DNA of 64,000 nt, from the NCBI GenBank assembly GCA_009760855.2, contig WPIO01000050.1, positions 2,621,501-2,685,500 of the forward strand, read 5' to 3'. Under the pieces are notes generated by a model. That model had not been told where the DNA came from. It saw nothing but the letters and a program-made list of their open reading frames with translations, and did not search any database. This DNA is from Cristatella mucedo (Eukaryota > Bryozoa > Phylactolaemata > Cristatellidae). Positions 1 through 10,748 of the stretch are shown piece by piece; within the stretch, counting starts at the first letter, position 1; every line of letters starts with the position of its first letter. A program made the translations under genes and the position numbers.

Positions 1-194
1 CTGCTGCATTACCAGCGTCCCTGTACACAAAGTCAGCTCATTTTACTCGGTGCAGGTGCATTCGCCGTTGGCCAAAACCGCTTTTGTTAGAGGTTAAGCG
101 TGCTGGCTGGTCTTAAAGATGTGCTTCGTGGCTTGTGCATGCCCACCAGGTTGCGGACACTAGCCGTGCTGGGTGCACGTCGTCGGACAGTAGG

Positions 195-385
195 ATGTGA
201 AGCTCCATGAGCTTTACATCTTACAGCTTTGCATTTACAGCTTTACATTTACAGCTATGCACTTACAGCTTTACATTTACAGCTTTAAACTTACAGCTTT
301 ACATTTACAGCTTTACATGTACTGCTTTACATGTACTGCTTTACATAAAAAGCTTTACATTTATAGCTTTACTTTAAACTCCTTA
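195..385. repeat. Tandem repeat of a 12-bp unit resembling TTTACATTTACAGC
   Basis: The core TTTACA alternates with GCTTTACA in about a dozen imperfect copies with period near 12 bp. Because the period is a multiple of three, a 72-residue open frame with repeated Y-S-F/L-T pattern runs through it. I read that frame as a by-product of the repeat, not as a gene. Confidence 0.8.
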
Positions 386-571
386 TTCTTCTGGGCAGAG
401 AATAAGTTCTTGTAACTTGCTGTGTGAATGACGGCGGGCATTCGTGTGTGACTGAATGCATTTGCACGTTGCAGGTATACATTTTTTGTTTTCAAGCTTC
501 AAGCTGCGCTCATCAGCGTAAACTCAATAACTTATGTCATCAATAACATAACCTTAGAGGATGAACGAGCG

Positions 572-640
572 AACGAATGGACGAATTGATAAATGAATGA
601 ATGAATGGATGAATGAAATGAAATGAATGGAGGACGATAC
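572..640. repeat. GAAT/GAAC-rich simple repeat
   Basis: Imperfect tetranucleotide repeat of GAAT, GAAC and GGAT units. No gene is associated with it. Confidence 0.75.
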
Positions 641-861
641 GAACGCGTTCGACGACAGTGCTTCCTTCGCTTCCATAGCTAAGGGGAGCGATGGGGCCTG
701 TAGCAAGTGTTTGTACTCTTCTTAGATTTGCCCGCGTGCGCATGCAGGTGTGCAGCTGAGCGTGTGGCTCATTTGGCGCATCACGTGATTGCTTTGCAGA
801 AATGTTTGACCAGTGATAAGGCCTTTGCTGAGGCTTAAGCTTGAACGACAGTCGCCGACAC

Positions 862-1012
862 GTCTCATAAATAAATAAATAATTCATTTGTATAGCGCCC
901 CAAGAGAACTTATTCTCTGTTCAGGCGCTTCGCATACGGTTCGGGGCTCGAGCCCACGAACTCAGTCGGACCTTGGTCGGGGCGAGCACCTTGACCGCTA
1001 GACCAAACCAGC
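862..1012 (-). mobile_element. SINE-B: tRNA-derived SINE with a LINE-A-type 3' hairpin
   Basis: On the - strand the head has an A-box-like TGGTCTAGCGGTCAAGG and a B-box-like GGGCTCGAGCCC, as in a Pol III tRNA promoter. The tail carries GAAGCGCC, then AGAGAA...TTCTCT, then GGGGCGCT, which is the double-stem hairpin found at the 3' end of LINE-A. It ends in an ATTT-type tail (seen as AAAT repeats on the + strand). A second copy lies at about 49733. It is not a functional tRNA gene because the body continues into the hairpin tail and no cloverleaf closes. Confidence 0.75.
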
Positions 1013-1392
1013 TCGGCGGACACGTCTGCTAACTAAATCTAGGCTAACCAGGAATGCTAGCAATCATCGCCGTTGCTTCTCGATTTCTTTCCACGCTGGT
1101 CCTAGCCTCGCACTTGCGAGATGTTTTTTAATCCAGAATCGATACCCTGCATGCCAGGAGCTCTCGTTTGGTATTCCTTTTTGTGTAAAACGCTGAAATA
1201 CCCGCATATAGTGGCTGGATTCTATCACGCGCTGGGCAAATCGACTACTCGCGTTGCGGATTGCGATCGGAAAGATTTTTTTCCTGTCCGGGGTTTCTCC
1301 TCAGAAGCAGCTCGCTCAGTTTCTTAGTGACAGACCAACGCACGCGAGGAGCTTACAGTCAATTTTGATTTCACCAATAATTGGCCTTTCAG

Positions 1393-1525
1393 TAGGTGCA
1401 GGCATTCTCCAACATTCTGAAGCCGTGTTCAGCTCTACAAGACAAGATATGACGACTCATGGAAACTTGAAGCGGAAACCAGTGGCACAGGCGCATATCG
1501 CCACGCGACCAAACGCGGCGACTGG
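1393..1525 (+). CDS. Exon U1 of predicted modular gene
   Basis: Open from the acceptor (pyrimidine-rich GGCCTTTCAG) to the donor GG|GTGAGA, entering in phase 1 and leaving in phase 2. The other four U exons share these phases. It encodes about 44 residues, including QDMTTHGNLKRKP and ending A-A-T-G. A second AG at 1400-1401 would give an in-frame start 9 nt later. Joined to A1, the split codon reads GGT (Gly). The function of the protein is not recognised. The exon is supported by comparison with its paralogues, not by homology to a known family. Confidence 0.6.
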
Positions 1526-2072
1526 GTGAGAGATGCGGCGGCGTCTCCGGCGGCGGCACCTCTAGCAGAGCACGGTCTGTCGCACGGCCAGCCGAGGTGA
1601 CGACGAATGTGAGCTTGCACGGTAGGCTCCAGTGCACGCCGGTCACGTCTACAGCAAGATCGATGGTTAAATGCTTATTAATCAAACCTCGATTTAACGA
1701 CGACTGTTAGTCGGTAGTCGGTAGAGTTGCGTGCGGAACCATCTGTCGCCGCTCGCTCAGTCGACTGGGCGAGAGCGTTGAATGCTACGGAGGCGAGCAG
1801 CGGGGCTGGGTACGTTTGAGCAGTCAAGCTGAAGTTGCGTTCTCCGAGTCCTCAATGGGGGCCGTAGGCGACGCTCCTCTGCCGGCCGCAGCAACTACTG
1901 CTCTCACACGGGGCCTACTTATTGGGCGAACCGTTGCAGTGACTAGCTTGGAGCTTTTTACAGCCGGTCTGATTCTATTCATTCATAAAAACAAATGCTG
2001 CGACACATTTTACAAAATACTAATAACAACTACTGCAACGCAACTAGTACGGTCGTGATTTCTAATGATAAT

Positions 2073-2270
2073 AAATAAATAGATGAATGCAAGCTGATTC
2101 AACAGCCTCTTTTTGTAAAGCGACAGACGAGCCTTGACGGCTATTACCACCGCTTGCAGCGGTATTAAAGAATTGCCCAACACAGGATTCGAACTCACGA
2201 CGTCGGGTTACAGGTCGTTTGAGGTCGTGAAAAGCAACCACCTTACCTAGTGAGCCATAACGGCTCAATA
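2073..2270 (-). mobile_element. SINE-A copy inside the U1-A1 intron
   Basis: On the - strand it begins with a tRNA-like head (A-box-like TGGCTCACTAGG, B box GTTCGAATCC), continues through a body with GCCGTCAAGGCTCGTCTGTC, and ends in an ATTT-type tail. Related copies lie at about 14925, 25045, 47075 and 48577. Removing it brings the U1-A1 intron from 827 bp to about 630 bp, matching the sister units, so the insertion followed the duplication. Confidence 0.8.
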
Positions 2271-2352
2271 TAATGTGCTAATTATGAATGGCTTTCAAGA
2301 ATTTGCTGGTTATTCTACCATTGATGGTAAAAAGTCCTTTTTGCATTCGCAG

Positions 2353-2660
2353 TGCTCGAGTGATGAGTGCGATGCCGCCGCCGTCGTCACCTTTCGTCGC
2401 TTGGAGCGCCCCGAGCACTGGCATGCGGCTCTCGGGACCGTTGGACGCTCCACGACAGCTCGGAGTCCACCTGCTTGGTGAAGCGGCGTCGGACATGCTG
2501 GCTGTGACGACGATGGAGTGGCAGCAGAGCTCGGAAAGCCGGCAGCAGGCGTCCGCCGATGCATCGAGTCGCCGCAAACTTGACGCCCCGTCGCTTCTTG
2601 AACGGCTGAACTACCAGGCCTGGAGTGTGCTCAGTGGACATGGGTATCCGGCTGCCTCTG
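2353..2660 (+). CDS. Exon A1 of predicted modular gene
   Basis: The acceptor TTTGCATTCGCAG gives a phase 2 start, and the donor CTCTG|GTAAGC gives a phase 1 end. The 308-nt exon encodes about 103 residues. Two blocks recur in the sister exons: QQSSESRQQASADASSRR near the middle and LLERLNYQAWSVLSGHGY near the end. The composition is rich in Ser, Ala and Gln. No known domain, membrane segment or catalytic motif was seen. The open frame extends upstream of the acceptor only because the intron happens to be open there. Confidence 0.65.
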
Positions 2661-3179
2661 GTAAGCCGCCGTCAGGTTGTGCCCTTGCAACAGTTGCAGC
2701 GACGCTTGCCAATCGTGGCCTCGGTCGCTGAATTTAGATGCACTATTATTCGTGTTAACGTGCAGCGCATGTGTTGGCTTTTCAGTGTTGCAACCTATGA
2801 CAAACAGTCATGAGCTGAGTCCTCGGGAGGTGGCGTCGGAAGTAATTTGCTTTACCGCTTGCTTAACGCCTTTAACGGAAGTAGCACTAGCAGCCGAGTG
2901 TTGGATTTTTACAGGGGCGTCTCAATACAATCAAACGCTTTTCGAGTGTATATAATCGTTTGTTTAACGGCACTTCTTGCAACAATATCCATGCAACCGC
3001 AAACGAGTTTTTGGACCGTTAAATTAGCGTTCGCAGCATTTCTGGGACTAAGGCTTAAGCAGTGGGTTAAATTTATTTAGGAAGAGCACACTGGTGCACT
3101 GCTTAGTCAAGCCAGGAAATTGAACGTATTGGATCTCGTTTCTCGGGAACTTCTGCTAGAGTGAGGATATTCTGAAGGT

Positions 3180-3770
3180 GCTCCAGTATGACTGCCCGAG
3201 GTATCTCTGAAATATGGGGCACCTCAGGGCTCCGTGGTAGGTCTGTTTTTTTTACTGCTTAGACTCGCACACTTGCCGTTGTGATTTCCAAGCACAATCT
3301 AGGCTTTCACGTTTATACGGATGGCACTCAGATGCAAATTTCTTTTATCCCTCCCAGCATTAGAGTACGTCAAATTTTCTCAACTTCCTTGCTGCATGTA
3401 TTGTTGACATCCACACATGAATGGCAACAAAGTTTACTAAAATGAATGATGATACAAACAGCCTAATGATTATTGGCAAACGAGGTGTGATTATGAAGTT
3501 GGAAAGGCTGACCTTCAAAATCCGCTCTGCCAGCAAATATCCTGTTTATTCTGCATGAAATCCAGCTTTCACATTCTCTAGTGACCTTTTTTTAAACCAC
3601 ATCATCAGCTCCACAATCAAGTCTGCCTACTTTATGCTACATAACATTTATAAAATTCGGGCTTGTTTAGATAGGGACATCACATCTAAGTTGGTCCGTT
3701 CATTTGTAACATCCTTCCTGACTTCTAAAGTTTGTTATGCAGGGAACCATCAGCTCCAGGCATAGTAAAA
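3180..3770 (+). mobile_element. Degenerate LINE-A fragment (reverse transcriptase region)
   Basis: The broken + strand translation still resembles the RT segment around the YADD motif: a stretch like L-K-Y-G-A-P-Q-G-S-V, then N-L-G-F-H-V-Y, then a decayed catalytic block reading Y-T-D-G, and later S-A-Y-F-M-L-H-N-I. Stops and indels are frequent, so this is an old copy. Confidence 0.7.
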
Positions 3771-4904
3771 GCAAGAACCTGAGTTTGAGGTCCAATAGAC
3801 TGGTATTATGTTTGTTTGGGAGATTAATTTTAGAATTAGGTCACTCATGGCCTCATTGAATGGAGCCTTGATTTAAAAATGCAATATATATGCGTACCTG
3901 CGTGGTTATGGATAATAAATTAGGAATTAGTCTATAAAGCGAGTCTATGAAGAGTTTCTTATATCTTAAGCTAAATTAAGAAGTTCCGGGAATCACAGCA
4001 ATTGCATTAAATTGACAGCTGCCGTGGCACACCTCTCAGCTTGCTCCAGAGGAATCTAGCTTAGTAATAGCAATAAGGCATCTTCATCACCTTTTTAAAG
4101 TCAATCAACGTTATGAATTCCTCAGTCTATTAGGCCTTTGCTGGAATTCTCCATTGAGGCCCCTGCGGCTGCTTCTTAACTGAACTCTCTCCAGGCTGAC
4201 AAAGTATCGCCCGATTAAAACAAAATCATCGAACATCTTCAATATTTCCACACTCGCACAAAAATTTCGCCAAAAATGCTTTCGCGGCCCATTGCAATCT
4301 TAAGTGGCCACTTTAGTGGTTACATTTTGTCGATTACCATTAACGACCATAGACATTTTTATTTCGACAGGATTTCAATCTTGAGTAACAACGTGATTTT
4401 AACGGATTTAGGGCAAACACAAGCCCGTACTGTCGTGCCAGACCTACCTTACATGTATTAATCATTTGCCTTTTGTAGTTTTAAGTCGGATACAGCATGC
4501 TGGCTTTAGAATATTTCTCTTTGGCTTTGGCTTTCTTGATGAGGTTTCTGACATCAATCATGCACTCACTCTACAGATATGACTGCAACATGTAAATCTC
4601 CCGTAAGAAATTTAGTTCTCTGACCGTCCTGTACCAACGACCGTTAAGCTTTAATTAGCTAAACATATCTGGGTGTGATGAGCAGCCATTACCTTTTTTT
4701 GAGGCACCAGTCACGACTCGCATAACTATTTCAGTGCCTTTTCAGCATCAATAACTAGAGCATTGTCCAATTGGACAGAGACATTTAGAGGTACTGAGGA
4801 TCCAAATGGGTTTGTTAGCGATTGCAGTTGGTCCTTGTTGCAGTAGATCTAGCTAACGAGCGAAGGGGCTTGCATACATTTGTATTTACCATAGAACAGC
4901 TCAC

Positions 4905-4934
4905 GTGCATGTGTGTGTGCGTGTGTGTGCCTGG
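4905..4934. repeat. Short GT microsatellite
   Basis: Interrupted GT repeat with GC substitutions inside the A1-U2 intron. Confidence 0.8.
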
Positions 4935-5831
4935 TGTTTTTTACAGTAGTTTTTGCAGCCTCTGATTGACGATACGGCCATAGCTGAAGCTGAAACGTAC
5001 GAAGTAGTCAATCCGAATCTATTTCGTTAGCAGTCGCTGATTCCCTTTAGATTTTGTGCAATTATATGCAATGCAACCTCTCCGTGTGATCGATTCGGGG
5101 GGTCCTGAATACTCTGTAAACATACCCGAAGTATAAAGACCTTTGAAATAAATCGCATCTTAAATAGCACTTGCCTCATAGGAATTTGTAACTTAATAAT
5201 AGCAAATGAGCACTCTTATTTTTCATGGAGCTACCAATCTAGGTCACTTAACGAACCCATTATATAGCATTGTGCTGGCTTTTACGTAATTGGGCCATGT
5301 AGTTTTGCTGCCACGCCGTCATGAGGGGCTGCTTTAGGAAATTGCCTCCATCTACTACCAGTTACCACGTCTCACTTGGTTCTCAATCGAATCCACGGTA
5401 GTGACACTACGTTATTGTAATCGGAGATCTGGTAACCAACAGATGCTGGCATAGCCAGACCTGTCTAAACTAACCAGGGATGCTGTTAACTGTTGACTTT
5501 TCTTCTTGTGCCCTTTACAAGCTAGTTTTAGCATTGTTCTTGGGCACCTGTATAATTCTTGTCACGGAATTATACCACGCATTCCACGAAATTCTGCTTG
5601 CGTTTTATTTTCTTCCACTGCCTAACTGAGCAAGGGGATATTGATGATCTACTTCACTTAGGGATAGAGGTAAATGAACTGCTAGCATTGCATGTGGCGA
5701 TTAAATAGATTTCGCTGTACAGGGATTTACGTCAGATGCTCCTAAAACAGTCTTTGAATGATAGACCGACGTATGTAAGGGACCTAGGGTTGAGTGAATG
5801 TTGCTAAGAAATTGTCTTCGGACTTTTGTAG

Positions 5832-5961
5832 ACACGGGCATTCATCAAAGTCTCAATCCTTTGTCCAGCTCTACGATCAGAGATGCAATGAGTCATGCAT
5901 ACCTGTCATGGAAGCTTGAGGCACAGGTACAGAACAGCTCCCGACCGATCTCTGCGACTGG
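5832..5961 (+). CDS. Exon U2 of predicted modular gene
   Basis: Acceptor CTTTTGTAG, donor ACTGG|GTGAGA, phase 1 to phase 2, 130 nt. It is open throughout and reads TGIHQSLNPLSSSTIRD near its start and R-P-I-S-A-T-G at its end. U3 and U4 show the same opening (T-G or T-R), an R-D at the same position, and an S/T-G ending. A longer open frame in another phase runs through the donor into Gly/Ser-rich sequence; I treat that as chance. Confidence 0.65.
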
Positions 5962-6606
5962 GTGAGAGAAATGGCTTCGGAGGCGTCAGGGGCGGGTGTT
6001 GCAGCTGTGGCGGTGTCAGAGGCAGCAGCGGTGGCAGCTGTGGCAGAGGCGCCTTATCTAACTGGGTAGGGTCTTTCACTCGCCCACCCTGCAGTGACGA
6101 GTGTCCTCTTTTACCGTCAGCACAAGTCCACGTTCTCGGGCTGCTTTGATCGCAAGCCTAACGATTTAAAACTTGGGAATTAAACCCTGTTTGCCGACAA
6201 ACATTAGTCAGAATTCGGTTGACTGGTGAGTGTAAGCTCCGTCGGTGGTGGTTCAGTTGATCGTGGGAGGGCTTTGCACGCCAAGGAGGCGAGCTACAAT
6301 GCTGCATAGGTGCATGGTTCTGAGCCGAAGTTGCATTCGTTGAGTTTTATTTGTGGGCAGCAGGCCATGCTTTTCCGTCGACCGGGCTTAGTACAGTTCT
6401 TACAAAGCCTGTGCTTAGTGGTCTAAAATTTGTCATGAAAATCTTGGAGGGTTTTACATTAGCCACGTTGTGATTTCTCATCGACAGTGATAATTTGAAA
6501 CATGTTAAAAACTACAAACCATAAATAGCTTAAAGCAACTAATGGGCTAATTTGTTCGAATTGCATGTACTGAATTTGAATGCCTTTAAACATTTCGTTT
6601 TTACCT

Positions 6607-6960
6607 TAACCACAATTCCTCCGCTTGAAGACCGTTGGCGATAGAAGCTTTAGATCTGCAGGTCCTAGACTGTGGAACTCGCTTCCACAATTCTTACGAA
6701 ACGACATCTACTCTCCAACTGCCGACAATGGCACATCTTTTTCAGCGGTCCTGAACTGCTACTTCTATGCTACTCACTACCTCAACTGCTCTCCTAACTC
6801 TGCTATGCTTCCCACTTTCTCTTTGTTGCATGAGACGAAGTGTGTTGGCTACCGAATGCGTACCGAAAGCCGCTTAGGTTGTGAGTGGGCTATACAAAAC
6901 TCTACTGCGTAACACCCACATGGTCATTATGACTTTGTGGAGTTACTGACGGAGATACAT
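6607..6960 (+). mobile_element. LINE-B 3' fragment abutting the A2 acceptor
   Basis: Encodes the LINE-B RT tail, including SAGPRLWNSLPQFL, and ends with the family's GGAGATACAT 3' end, about 25 bp before exon A2. It closely matches 24330-24600 and 49990-50370. Its removal would shrink the U2-A2 intron from 1022 bp to about 670 bp, in line with sister units. Most of the pyrimidine tract and branch region upstream of A2 must therefore now come from the LINE-B end. Confidence 0.85.
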
Positions 6961-6983
6961 AGTAAGTCGTTTTGCATTTACAG

Positions 6984-7258
6984 CTCCGGAGTGACGAGCC
7001 AGATGATGCCCCCGATGAGTGCCTCGAGCGCTCGAATGTGGCATTGGGGACCGTCGGATGCCAAGGCACAGCTTCCAGCTCACCTGCTCAGTGCTTTGAC
7101 GTTGGGAACGGCTGCCGTGACTCAGACCACATCACAACAAAGCTCGGAGGGCCGCCAGCAGGCTCCTGCCGAGGCATCAAATAGAGGGCCACTTTTTGAT
7201 CGACTATACTACCAAGCTTGGTGTGTGCTCCGAGGACATGGGTATCCACCGGATTCCC
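6984..7258 (+). CDS. Exon A2 of predicted modular gene
   Basis: Acceptor TTTGCATTTACAG, donor TTCCC|GTAAGG, phase 2 to phase 1, 275 nt (33 nt shorter than A1). Encodes about 92 residues, with QQSSEGRQQAPAEASNRG and LFDRLYYQAWCVLRGHGY aligning to the A1 blocks. Joined to U2, the split codon is GGC (Gly). The product is not recognised. Confidence 0.65.
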
Positions 7259-8149
7259 GTAAGGCTCCATCAAGTTGCATGATTTCATCGGTCGCAGCGA
7301 AGCGTGCCCATATTGGCCTTGGTCGCTAACTTTAGCTGCACTCATCATGAAACCAAGGTGTGAAGCATAAAGCAGGCCAGTTCATTCTACTTTTCTTGAA
7401 GAAAGCCTTAGACGTTCGCCTGCAGTTCTGAGCTGTGTCCTCTGGAGGCAGCTATGCTAGCAACTGGCTCGCTAGCCCTCTTAAGGTCTTAGAGTTAGAA
7501 AGTGTAAGTTTCAAGGCAATTGTTTTAATGACCTTAGCACAATTGCAAGCGAGGCTTGAACCATTAAATGAACCTGCGAAGAATGTTGTGGACTACGGCG
7601 AAAGCAGTTGGTTAGATTTATTAGTGAAGATGAAACAGATGCACCTCTTATCCGCTACAGTAATGTGAATTTATCTGACATCATTTCTCGGTACCTACGA
7701 TAGAATGGGGGATATATTTACAAGAAGTGGTTAAGTGCCCTCACGGACCTTGATCTTTTGATAAGTATTTTGCAAATGCTGCCAAACAGCTTGGTCGTAT
7801 CATTTGTAATAAGATGCACAATTTCAGCGGGGTCATTATGGTTAAAGATAACATGGATAGGATCAGTGTATTACGATCATTAGTCTCAGTACGCACACTG
7901 TCTACATGCAAATGCAGGCAGAGGACAAAACGTAAAGTCCCACTAAACAAATGCTGCGTCAAGTATAATTTTGTTTGGCTTGTTTCTATATTTGGGCAAG
8001 TCGGTGGATATTGGGAAGCCATTCGCAATGATTTCAAGTCTCTGCGATCATATTACAAGAACGATACAGTTTTTATAGCACCCTCAGAGAATAGGTAATC
8101 TTTTTTGCTCTTTTAAAATGCAGTATAGAAATAATGACCTAATGATTGG

Positions 8150-8640
8150 TAGTAACATCCGGAAACAGCCGGCCTAGTGCTTGCAGGCATATGTGGGCAA
8201 AAGAGGAATCCAAAACACTCGATAGATTCTGTAATAAACATGTGCAATTAAGATGCTTTACGTATTGACATGTCGTGATTCGTTTTTACGGACGTCAGTA
8301 AATTTCAAGGGTTTTTGAGCGTATGAACCAAGTGCATAGTCTCCACATGTTTTGAGCAGGTATGACTAAACAAGTGGAGTCATAACAGAGAGTTTCGCGA
8401 TTCTTGGCCTGGTGGGGAGTACTTTTGATAAAGTGGCTGTCGTTACAGAATAAAAGGACCTAAAATGACATAAGTGATTCATCAAATGATCATTGTACGT
8501 GCACGTAAATTTAATGAAATCTCCCATTAAGACTGAACCTGGAGCACCAAGGTTAGGTAACCATCACGTCCGGGCGAGAAAGAGGAGAGCTTTGGTGGAT
8601 GCATGTCAAGTTTTCTTAGTCTAATCTTTTGTTCATAATT
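8150..8640 (-). mobile_element. Old degenerate LINE-A copy inside the duplicated unit
   Basis: Matches the LINE-A 3' region only loosely, with recognisable landmarks such as GATTCTTGGCCTGGTGGGG and a GGACCTAAAA stretch in the expected order. A similarly decayed copy sits at the corresponding place in the next unit (about 13020-13600), so the insertion probably predates the duplication. Confidence 0.55.
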
Positions 8641-9345
8641 AGTGGCATAACTACGGCCATTTTGACAGGAATAGGAACATGACCTCAATCTGTGGAAAAA
8701 TTTACAATGTAATTATGGATGGAAGCATCAGATGTAAACATAGTAAAGTTAAGAACGTAGGCATATGGTCCAAAGAACACTATTTTTTGTTTAGCAGACC
8801 AGTTTAAGGATAAAGTTTATATTAACATCATTGAATCTAGTCGTAAATTAGGTTTAAAATATATACGTACATGCATGGTTTTATGACATACATTTTTGAT
8901 AGTATTTAAAGCGAGTCTTGAACGTGTGACTTATCGCTGAAGCTAAAGTAGGAGCTTCAGCGATTGTCACAGCCATGGCATCCATATCAGTAGCTGCAGT
9001 AGCAAACCTCTAAGTTTTCTTCCGAGCAATCTGTATTTGTAATCGCACTAGGGCACCTGTGTCACTTTTAAAAATAAACTGATATAAGGAATTCCGGATA
9101 CTATTTCTTTTTTTGATGAACCTACTGTTGAGACGGTAGCAGCTGATTAGCAACTTATCTCTCTTCTGTTCGACGTAGTATTGACTGATTTAAACTATTT
9201 TGTGGAACGTCTACCACTATCTACACAATAACCCTAAAATTATGCCCCATTTGCTTAATTGACCAGTTACTTCTACAGCTTATTACAGCTGATAAACTAC
9301 GACATTTGGTTTCGATTCGAATGTAATCTTGAGAAATAGCACCAT

Positions 9346-10420
9346 AATTACAATAATAATAATAATAATATTGCACTTGATAAAGCGCCCTCAGAGAACT
9401 TAATCTCTTTCTAGGCGCTTTACATTTGCTGCAAAGTGATACGCAATAGAATAGTAAGTAAAATCATGCTTGAAAAACAAACAAAATGAATAACATGGTT
9501 AGGGGTTACATGCACTGGGTCAGCATGCAAATGTGGTTAGTGGCAGCATGAACAGTGTCAGCACGCATAAGCACATCGAGGACGAATCACAAGGACCCAC
9601 TAAATGCTGTCCTAAATAGGAATGTTTTTAAGTTTCTTTTAAATGTGGTCAGGTCAGGGGATGTTCTGATGCAGGTCGGGAGGGAGTTCCAGGCTGTGGG
9701 AGCATACGAGCTAAATGCACGGTCTCCAAAGGATTTAAGGTTTGTACGAGGTATTTCTAGACTGTTGGATTCCGAAAAGCGAGTGGTACGATGCTTTGCC
9801 TGATGGGGTAGTATCTCTGAAAGATAGGCTGGAGCCATAGAATGAAGAGACCTAAAAGTGAGCGACAAAACCTTGAAGTCAATCCGTTGCTTGACTGGTA
9901 ACCAGTGCAGGTCGGCGAGAAGTGGAGTAATGTGGCAACTGCGACGCTCACGGCAGACAAGCCTAGCTGCAGAGTTTTGCACCAGCTGCAATCGCCTGAT
10001 CGCACATGCTGGTAGGCCAGTAAGCAGTGAGTTGCAGAAGTCGAGACGAGATGTCACGAATGCATGGACCAACTTGGACGTGGTATCCTTATCTAAACAA
10101 GCCCTAATTTTAGCAATGTTATGAAGCTGAAAATAGGCTGATTTGACTGTGGAGCTGATGTGGTCGTCTAACGAGAGGTCGCTTTGGAATATGACACCTA
10201 GATTTCGAGCTGATGCAACTGGAGATATGCTGGCAGAGCCAATTTTGAAAGTCAGCCTTTCCAATTTCTGAATAACACTAGGTTTGCCCATAACTAGTAA
10301 GTTAGTTTTATCATCGTTTAGTTTTAGAAAATTTGCTGCCATCCATGATCGGATGTCATCAATGCATGCAGCAAGTGAGTTGAGAGAATTTGAGGTGCTC
10401 GCTCGAAGGCTGGGAGTTGA
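9346..10420 (-). mobile_element. Young LINE-A insertion, 5'-truncated
   Basis: Begins at its 3' end with an (ATT)n tail, then the 3' hairpin, the 3' UTR and the RT C-terminal coding region, and stops abruptly at about 10420 where unit sequence resumes. By eye it differs from 30971-32030 at only about ten or so positions, so both inserted recently. It is antisense to the host gene. Confidence 0.9.
9587..10342 (-). pseudogene. LINE-A reverse transcriptase C-terminal part (5'-truncated)
   Basis: A 251-residue open frame from [19 protein letters not shown] to LFRTAFSGSL, covering the region after the YADD catalytic motif: the thumb-like segment and the C-terminal region with PLLADLHWLPVKQRIDFKV and AWNSLPTCIRTS. 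The missing YADD, endonuclease and N-terminal fingers make it inactive on its own. The frame is intact across its whole length, consistent with recent insertion. Confidence 0.85.
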
Positions 10421-10672
10421 AAGAGTGCTATCAGAAAGAAGCTTGTACTGCCGAACGACCTCACCTTATGTGTACCGATCGGTGGCCTTGAGTAGTTTCA
10501 TCTTAGGTTAGGCATGTAGGCCTAAAATAATGTTCTTTGGCTTTCGCTTTCCCGATTTTACTCCTGTGGCTGAGTCGGCGAGTACAGATTGTCTTACTTT
10601 AGAACTGTAAAGTTCCTGTATAGAGCTTAAGTCTTCCTTCAATACCGTACAAACAATCAAATATCTTCAAAA

Positions 10673-10748
10673 TGTAAAGCGCCTAGAAAGAGATTGAGTT
10701 CTCTGAGGGCGCTTTATCAAGTGCATTATTATTATTATTATTATTCAA
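10673..10748 (+). mobile_element. Minimal LINE-A 3' end (hairpin plus ATT tail)
   Basis: Only the terminal hairpin (AAAGCGCC ... AGAGA ... TCTCT ... GGCGCTTT) and the (ATT)n tail are present. This is an extreme 5' truncation, or possibly a relic of a SINE using this tail. Confidence 0.85.

Larger units (their letters stand above)
1..1392. other. Upstream region before the first recognised exon
   Basis: No convincing coding exon is visible here. The stretch holds a short tandem repeat, a GAAT-rich simple repeat and a SINE-B copy. The segment at about 1017-1115 resembles segments at about 5440-5560 and 15590-15720, each lying upstream of a U exon, so the left edge of the tandem duplication is at or before about 1017. 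Earlier exons of the gene, if any, could lie left of the window. Confidence 0.5.
2661..5831 (+). other. A1-U2 intron of the tandem array
   Basis: No supported exon is seen. It contains a LINE-A fragment at about 3180-3770, unit sequence shared with later introns (for example about 4270-4420 with about 14180-14310) and a short GT microsatellite. Confidence 0.5.

Noticed and set aside
2073-2270. Possible tRNA gene
   Set aside because: Pol III box-like motifs are present, but the sequence continues into a SINE body and tail and no cloverleaf closes; repeated copies show it is a SINE.
5895-6149. 84-residue Gly/Ser/Cys-rich open frame
   Set aside because: It reads through the conserved U2 donor in a different frame from the other U exons.
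9555-9803. Recurring + strand open frame beginning MSARISTS, also at 31177, 35432, 36446, 50812 and 55981
   Set aside because: It is the reverse strand of the LINE-A 3' region. It recurs only because the element recurs, and it does not stay open between copies.
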